Source of the DNA: Desulfobulbus oligotrophicus
GTDB lineage: Bacteria > Desulfobacterota > Desulfobulbia > Desulfobulbales > Desulfobulbaceae
Length of the DNA: 64,000 bases
Direction: 5' to 3'
Assembly: GCF_016446285.1 (NCBI RefSeq)
Contig: NZ_CP054140.1
Coordinates: forward strand, 725,501-789,500
Shown: one piece after another, positions 60,862 to 64,000 of the stretch
How positions within the stretch are numbered: position 1 is the first letter of the stretch
Layout of the letters: the number at the start of each line of letters is the position of its first letter
Notes under the pieces: generated by a model
Database searches by the model: none
Told to the model about the DNA's origin: nothing
What the model saw: only the letters and a program-made list of their open reading frames with translations
Made by a program: the position numbers and the translations under genes

Positions 60862-63228
60862 TCACTGTTCTCCTGCCGAGCCGGCTACCGCACCGGGTGT
60901 TATCACAACAGCTCCGGCCTTTTGTCGTTGCCGTGAACGGCTGACCAGATACAGGGCCAGAACCACAGCTGCAAGGGCCACCAGATCAGCGCCAATGACA
61001 GTGGCCGAATAACGCGGATGAGCGGTAAAGTTAGCCACCTGGTAAAAGAGGGTGGCGGCCAGATAGGCCATAAAGGTTGTCCAGAAGCCGGCGAAAAGGG
61101 TCCAGGCCAGGTTGGTCTCCCGGTACACCGCAGCAATGGCGGCACTGCACGGGAAATAGAGCAGCACGAACAGCAGGTAGGCAAAGGCGGCACTCTGACT
61201 GCCGAACAGGCGCACCATCGAGCCAAAGGTTGCCTCACTGACCTCCTGCTCTTCGGCAGCACTTGACAGATCACTGACATCACCTATCGACAGGCCGAGC
61301 GGATCGGTCAGCGTGTCGAGCATACCCCGTGCATTCTCAGGGATGGTGGCAAAAGCCGCAGCAATGCCGCCCCAGAAATCAAAGCTCTCCTCTGCCTCGG
61401 CTTCCGCCTGCTCCTGCTGATCGAAACCGGCATACAGGGCATTCAAGGTGCCCACCACAGCCTCCTTGGCAAAGATACCGGTAAACACACCGAGCGTGGC
61501 CGGCCAGTTCTCAGCACTGACGCCAAGCGGCTCAAGGGCCGGGGTAATGACCTGGCTGGCCGCTGCCAACACGGACTTGTCGGCATCTTCGTTGCCAAAG
61601 CTTCCATCCGTGCCCAGAGAGTTGAGGATGGACAGTACCATGATCACCGGAATCAGCACCTTGCCTGCTCGGAAAAGAAAGGAGCTGAGGCGATCGTAAG
61701 TGCGCATCAGGACGGTGCGTACCGAAGGCAGGTGGTACGGCGGCATCTCCATAATAAATGGGGTTGTCTCGCCCTTGAGCAGGGTGTTTTTAAGGATAAG
61801 ACCGGTGAGCACAGCAAAGCCGATACCGATCAGATACAGAAAAAACACGAGGTTCTGCCCGTTGGTGGGAAAGAAGGCGGCCGCAAAAAGGGCATAGACC
61901 GGCAGGCGCGCCCCACAGGACATAAAGGGGTTCATCATGATGGTTAGGATACGATCGCGCTCGTTTTCCAGGGTACGGGTGGCCATGATCGCCGGTACGT
62001 TGCAGCCGAAACCGACCAGCATCGGGACAAAGGCCTTTCCGGGCAGGCCGATGAAACGCATAAACCGGTCCATAACAAAGGCGGCCCGTGCCATGTACCC
62101 CGAGTCTTCCAGAACAGAAAGGCAGAGAAACATGAAGCCGATGGGAGGGATGAAGGTGGCCATGGTCTGGATACCGCTGCCGATACCGGTCGCCAGAACG
62201 GCAACCAGCCACTCGGGGGTGCCGAAACCACTCAGCAGTTCACCCAGCCCGTCTACAAAGATCGTACCGGCCAGCTCATCAAAAAAATCAATAAATATCT
62301 CGCCCATATTGATGGTGATCATGAACATCAGATACATGGCCATCAAAAAGACGGGAATACCAAACACCCGGCTGAGCACTACCCGGTCGATACGGTCGGA
62401 CAGGGCGGCACCGGCCTGTCCCTGCTTTTTGATCAGATCGCGGGTCAGCCAGGAAACAAAGCCATAACGGGCCGAGGCAATGACAATATCCGCCTCTTCA
62501 TCCAGATCTTCCTCGATCTTATCCTGCAGGGTCCTGACGGTGTCGAGGACTTCCTGACGCAAAGAGACCTGTGATGCCGCATGATGATCGCCTTCGAGCA
62601 GCTTAAGCGCCAGCCAGTGCGGATCGAGCTTCGTGGCTGCGCAGGCTTCCTTAAGCTGAACCGCCAGGCTCTCTCTGGCCGCCTCCACCGGCTCCGGGTA
62701 GATCAACTCCGCTGTCGGCGCGGCAATGGTTTCGACTGCAGCGAGGATCGCCGCTTTCAGCTCCTTAACACCCTCATCCTTTGAGGCAACCAGAGGGATG
62801 ACCGGACAGCCAAGCCGCTCGGCCAGGCCCTTGACATCGATGGACAGTTTACGCTCGGCAGCCATGTCCATCATATTGAGCGCGATGATCATGGGCACAC
62901 CCATTTCCAGCAGCTGGCTCGTCAGGTAGAGGTTGCGCTCGATGTTGGACGCATCAACGATGTTGACGATCAGATGGGCTTCGCGGGACAGGATGAAATC
63001 GCTGGCTACCTGCTCATCCAGGCTTGAGGCGGCCAGAGAGTAGATACCGGGGGTATCGATCACCACCACCTTCCGGTCGCCGTCCTGGTACCAGCCGGTC
63101 TTGCGGTCAACTGTCACCCCGGGCCAGTTGCCGACCTGCTGCTTGGCACCGGTCAGACAGTTGAACAGGGTGCTTTTACCGCAGTTCGGGTTGCCGACAA
63201 CACCAATGGTAAAGGTATGAGTGCTCAC
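60862..63228 (-). CDS. feoB: Ferrous iron transporter FeoB
   Basis: 788-residue inner-membrane protein. The N-terminal G domain has G1 GNPNCGKST (about 11-19), G2 GVTVDRKTG, G3 DTPGIYSL and G4 ALNMMD; a helical spacer follows to about 275. The membrane part has two Gate regions, with LMVGFGCNVPAIMATRT and SCGARLPVYALFAAAF and, in the second, YFPCSAAIAAVYRE. GTP hydrolysis drives or gates Fe2+ uptake. The start at 63228 overlaps the feoA stop by four bases. It is typical full length for FeoB and the main ferrous iron importer expected in an anaerobe. Confidence 0.95.
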   Translation of the reverse strand: MSTHTFTIGVVGNPNCGKSTLFNCLTGAKQQVGNWPGVTVDRKTGWYQDGDRKVVVIDTPGIYSLAASSLDEQVASDFILSREAHLIVNIVDASNIERNLYLTSQLLEMGVPMIIALNMMDMAAERKLSIDVKGLAERLGCPVIPLVASKDEGVKELKAAILAAVETIAAPTAELIYPEPVEAARESLAVQLKEACAATKLDPHWLALKLLEGDHHAASQVSLRQEVLDTVRTLQDKIEEDLDEEADIVIASARYGFVSWLTRDLIKKQGQAGAALSDRIDRVVLSRVFGIPVFLMAMYLMFMITINMGEIFIDFFDELAGTIFVDGLGELLSGFGTPEWLVAVLATGIGSGIQTMATFIPPIGFMFLCLSVLEDSGYMARAAFVMDRFMRFIGLPGKAFVPMLVGFGCNVPAIMATRTLENERDRILTIMMNPFMSCGARLPVYALFAAAFFPTNGQNLVFFLYLIGIGFAVLTGLILKNTLLKGETTPFIMEMPPYHLPSVRTVLMRTYDRLSSFLFRAGKVLIPVIMVLSILNSLGTDGSFGNEDADKSVLAAASQVITPALEPLGVSAENWPATLGVFTGIFAKEAVVGTLNALYAGFDQQEQAEAEAEESFDFWGGIAAAFATIPENARGMLDTLTDPLGLSIGDVSDLSSAAEEQEVSEATFGSMVRLFGSQSAAFAYLLFVLLYFPCSAAIAAVYRETNLAWTLFAGFWTTFMAYLAATLFYQVANFTAHPRYSATVIGADLVALAAVVLALYLVSRSRQRQKAGAVVITPGAVAGSAGEQ

Positions 63229-63464
63229 TTATCACCCTCCGCAACCAGAAGCGTCTTTGCCTCGTCCCGGCGCAGACTGAGGCTGTAGTTCCGAACCGAA
63301 ATCTCCACAGGATCCCCCATCGGGGCCACCCGTATTACTTTGAACGCAGTCCCCTTGGTGAGCCCCATTGCCAGAAGCTTCTGGCGATATCCCCCGGCCT
63401 TCCGGGTAAAACCGACAACGGTTCCTGCCTGGCCCACGGCAATTTCATTGAGTGTTTTTTCCAC
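63225..63464 (-). CDS. feoA: FeoA-domain protein
   Basis: 79-residue SH3-like protein: LNEIAVGQAGTVVGFTRKAGGYRQKLLAMGLTKGTAFKV ... DPVEISVRNYSLSLRRDEAKTLLV. This is the FeoA pattern (MGL-x-KG followed by GDPVEI). FeoA binds FeoB and supports iron uptake. It overlaps feoB by four bases and is preceded by a second feoA-like gene, so the operon carries two FeoA proteins, common in Desulfobacterota. Confidence 0.9.
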   Translation of the reverse strand: MEKTLNEIAVGQAGTVVGFTRKAGGYRQKLLAMGLTKGTAFKVIRVAPMGDPVEISVRNYSLSLRRDEAKTLLVAEGDK

Positions 63465-63712
63465 TACTCCACCTTGATAACGTTAATTTTATGCGCCATA
63501 CCGCCACCCAGACCGTACCGGCACCCGGATTTTTCAATGAGCACAGCACCGCTGGGCTGCTTGTGCACAACCACAAGCGTGTCCTCAACATTGATGCCCA
63601 TACTCAACAGGCGCCCCCGAAACTTGTGGCCACCACGCAGGGAAACAACTTTGACCACCTCGCCTTCACCGGCAAGAACGAGGGGATGTGAAGGAATATA
63701 ACTGTTCGCCAT
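63464..63712 (-). CDS. Second FeoA-domain protein
   Basis: 82-residue SH3-like protein: HPLVLAGEGEVVKVVSLRGGHKFRGRLLSMGINVEDTLVVV, then GAVLIEKSGCRYGLGGGMAHKINV. It keeps the LLSMGI and GxxL patterns of FeoA but is clearly diverged from the copy at 63225. Its stop and the next start share one base, so the two are coupled. It is the first gene of the feo operon, reading from the iron-box promoter. Confidence 0.87.
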   Translation of the reverse strand: MANSYIPSHPLVLAGEGEVVKVVSLRGGHKFRGRLLSMGINVEDTLVVVHKQPSGAVLIEKSGCRYGLGGGMAHKINVIKVE

Positions 63713-63825
63713 GATCTGCCCCCAAAGGTGTTGTCTTGAGATGATGCTGTGAAGTTACAATCTTGCCCTAAAGAAATAAATTCCGGGCCACACAGGTGCA
63801 CCCGGATAACGAACCGCTAACTTGC

Positions 63826-63854
63826 TTAGGATTACCTAAATTAGGACTACCTAA
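63826..63854. promoter_or_regulatory. Tandem DtxR/IdeR-like iron boxes
   Basis: TTAGGATTACCTAA (63826-63839) and TTAGGACTACCTAA (63841-63854) are two copies of the TTAGG-N4-CCTAA palindrome, 15 bases apart. They overlap the -10 and start site of the feo promoter, so an iron-loaded DtxR/IdeR-type repressor would block transcription. Confidence 0.75.
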
Positions 63855-63880
63855 ATAGCCGGTCCCGGCTCAATTGTCAA
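63852..63880 (-). promoter_or_regulatory. Sigma-70 promoter of the feo operon
   Basis: On the minus strand TTGACA (63875-63880), a 17-base spacer and TATTTA (63852-63857) form a strong promoter about 140 bases upstream of the first feoA start. Confidence 0.75.
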
Positions 63881-63913
63881 CCATCAAAAGCAGGCTCATT
63901 TTAAAAATATGGG

Positions 63914-64000
63914 GTGTTTCAGGCGTTGGTGGATTGTTTCAACTCAATCACACTGGTCGGGATAACCGGTGAAAAGGTCGTCGGTCGCCGCATCCTGGCA
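63914..64000. other. Possible partial coding region at right edge
   Basis: A plus-strand frame from GTG 63914 reads VFQALVDCFNSITLVGITGE to the window end, and two minus-strand frames ending at about 63918 and 63945 are also open to the edge (one ends SVIELKQSTNA). None has a ribosome site or motif that decides the strand, so I leave the gene undefined. Confidence 0.25.

Overview
The window reads as a chromosomal segment of a strictly anaerobic, moderately GC-rich Desulfobacterota (deltaproteobacterial) organism, most likely a Desulfobulbaceae-like sulfur-cycle bacterium. Evidence for this is an Orange-Protein (ORP) type cluster with MinD-like ATPases carrying ferredoxin inserts, a rhodanese-fused CoA-disulfide/persulfide reductase, SulP and TauE/SafE sulfur-anion transporters, a NhaD antiporter, many orphan receiver proteins, two sigma-54 activators and a UGA-encoded selenoprotein. 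The assignment is inferred from gene content; no rRNA or complete tRNA gene is visible.

Layout. 1-6.7 kb: end of an EamA permease, translational ABC-F factor EttA, then a methionine/cysteine block metX-metW-cysE-cysK. 6.85-14.1 kb: persulfide reductase, divergent from a PAS sigma-54 activator followed by NifX-like, DUF5320, degenerate receiver, two MinD/ferredoxin ATPases and two more NifX-like proteins (ORP-like locus), closed by a strong terminator. 14.2-23.6 kb: UMF1-type MFS, PilZ protein, universal stress protein, class II ilvC with terminator, EamA permease, PutA. 24-36 kb, mostly minus strand: orphan response regulators, a TauE/SafE permease with an unknown membrane protein, an HTH/receiver-like protein, a second sigma-54 activator with NifX-like and pseudo-receiver partners, and a receiver-CBS-DASS-NhaD operon behind a good sigma-54 promoter, then carbonic anhydrase. 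36.4-43.4 kb: TetR regulator with palindromic operator, SulP transporter with an unusual insertion, a cytidylate-kinase-like/BON/receiver fusion, a sensor kinase, a receiver and a degenerate kinase.

43.5-49.4 kb: hydrolase, CDF transporter, fumC, acyl-CoA thioesterase, then a hidden ArsC-like selenoprotein (in-frame UGA with a plausible SECIS hairpin) heading bioF-bioG. 49.6-60.0 kb: a defence island: type I restriction-modification operon hsdM-DUF1016 nuclease-RhuM-hsdS-OLD/TOPRIM ATPase-hsdR. All six genes overlap by exactly four bases, so they are probably translated as one coupled unit. A tRNA T-arm-like fragment lies beyond it. 60.6-63.9 kb: feoA-feoA-feoB-feoC ferrous iron uptake operon behind a sigma-70 promoter overlapped by two tandem DtxR/IdeR-like boxes.

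The main themes are sulfur amino acids and sulfur-anion transport, anaerobic metal-sulfur cluster handling under sigma-54 control, iron uptake, and mobile-type defence. The most notable items are the selenoprotein, the six-gene restriction island, and the recurring pairing of a sigma-54 activator with a NifX-like protein and a degenerate receiver at two loci.
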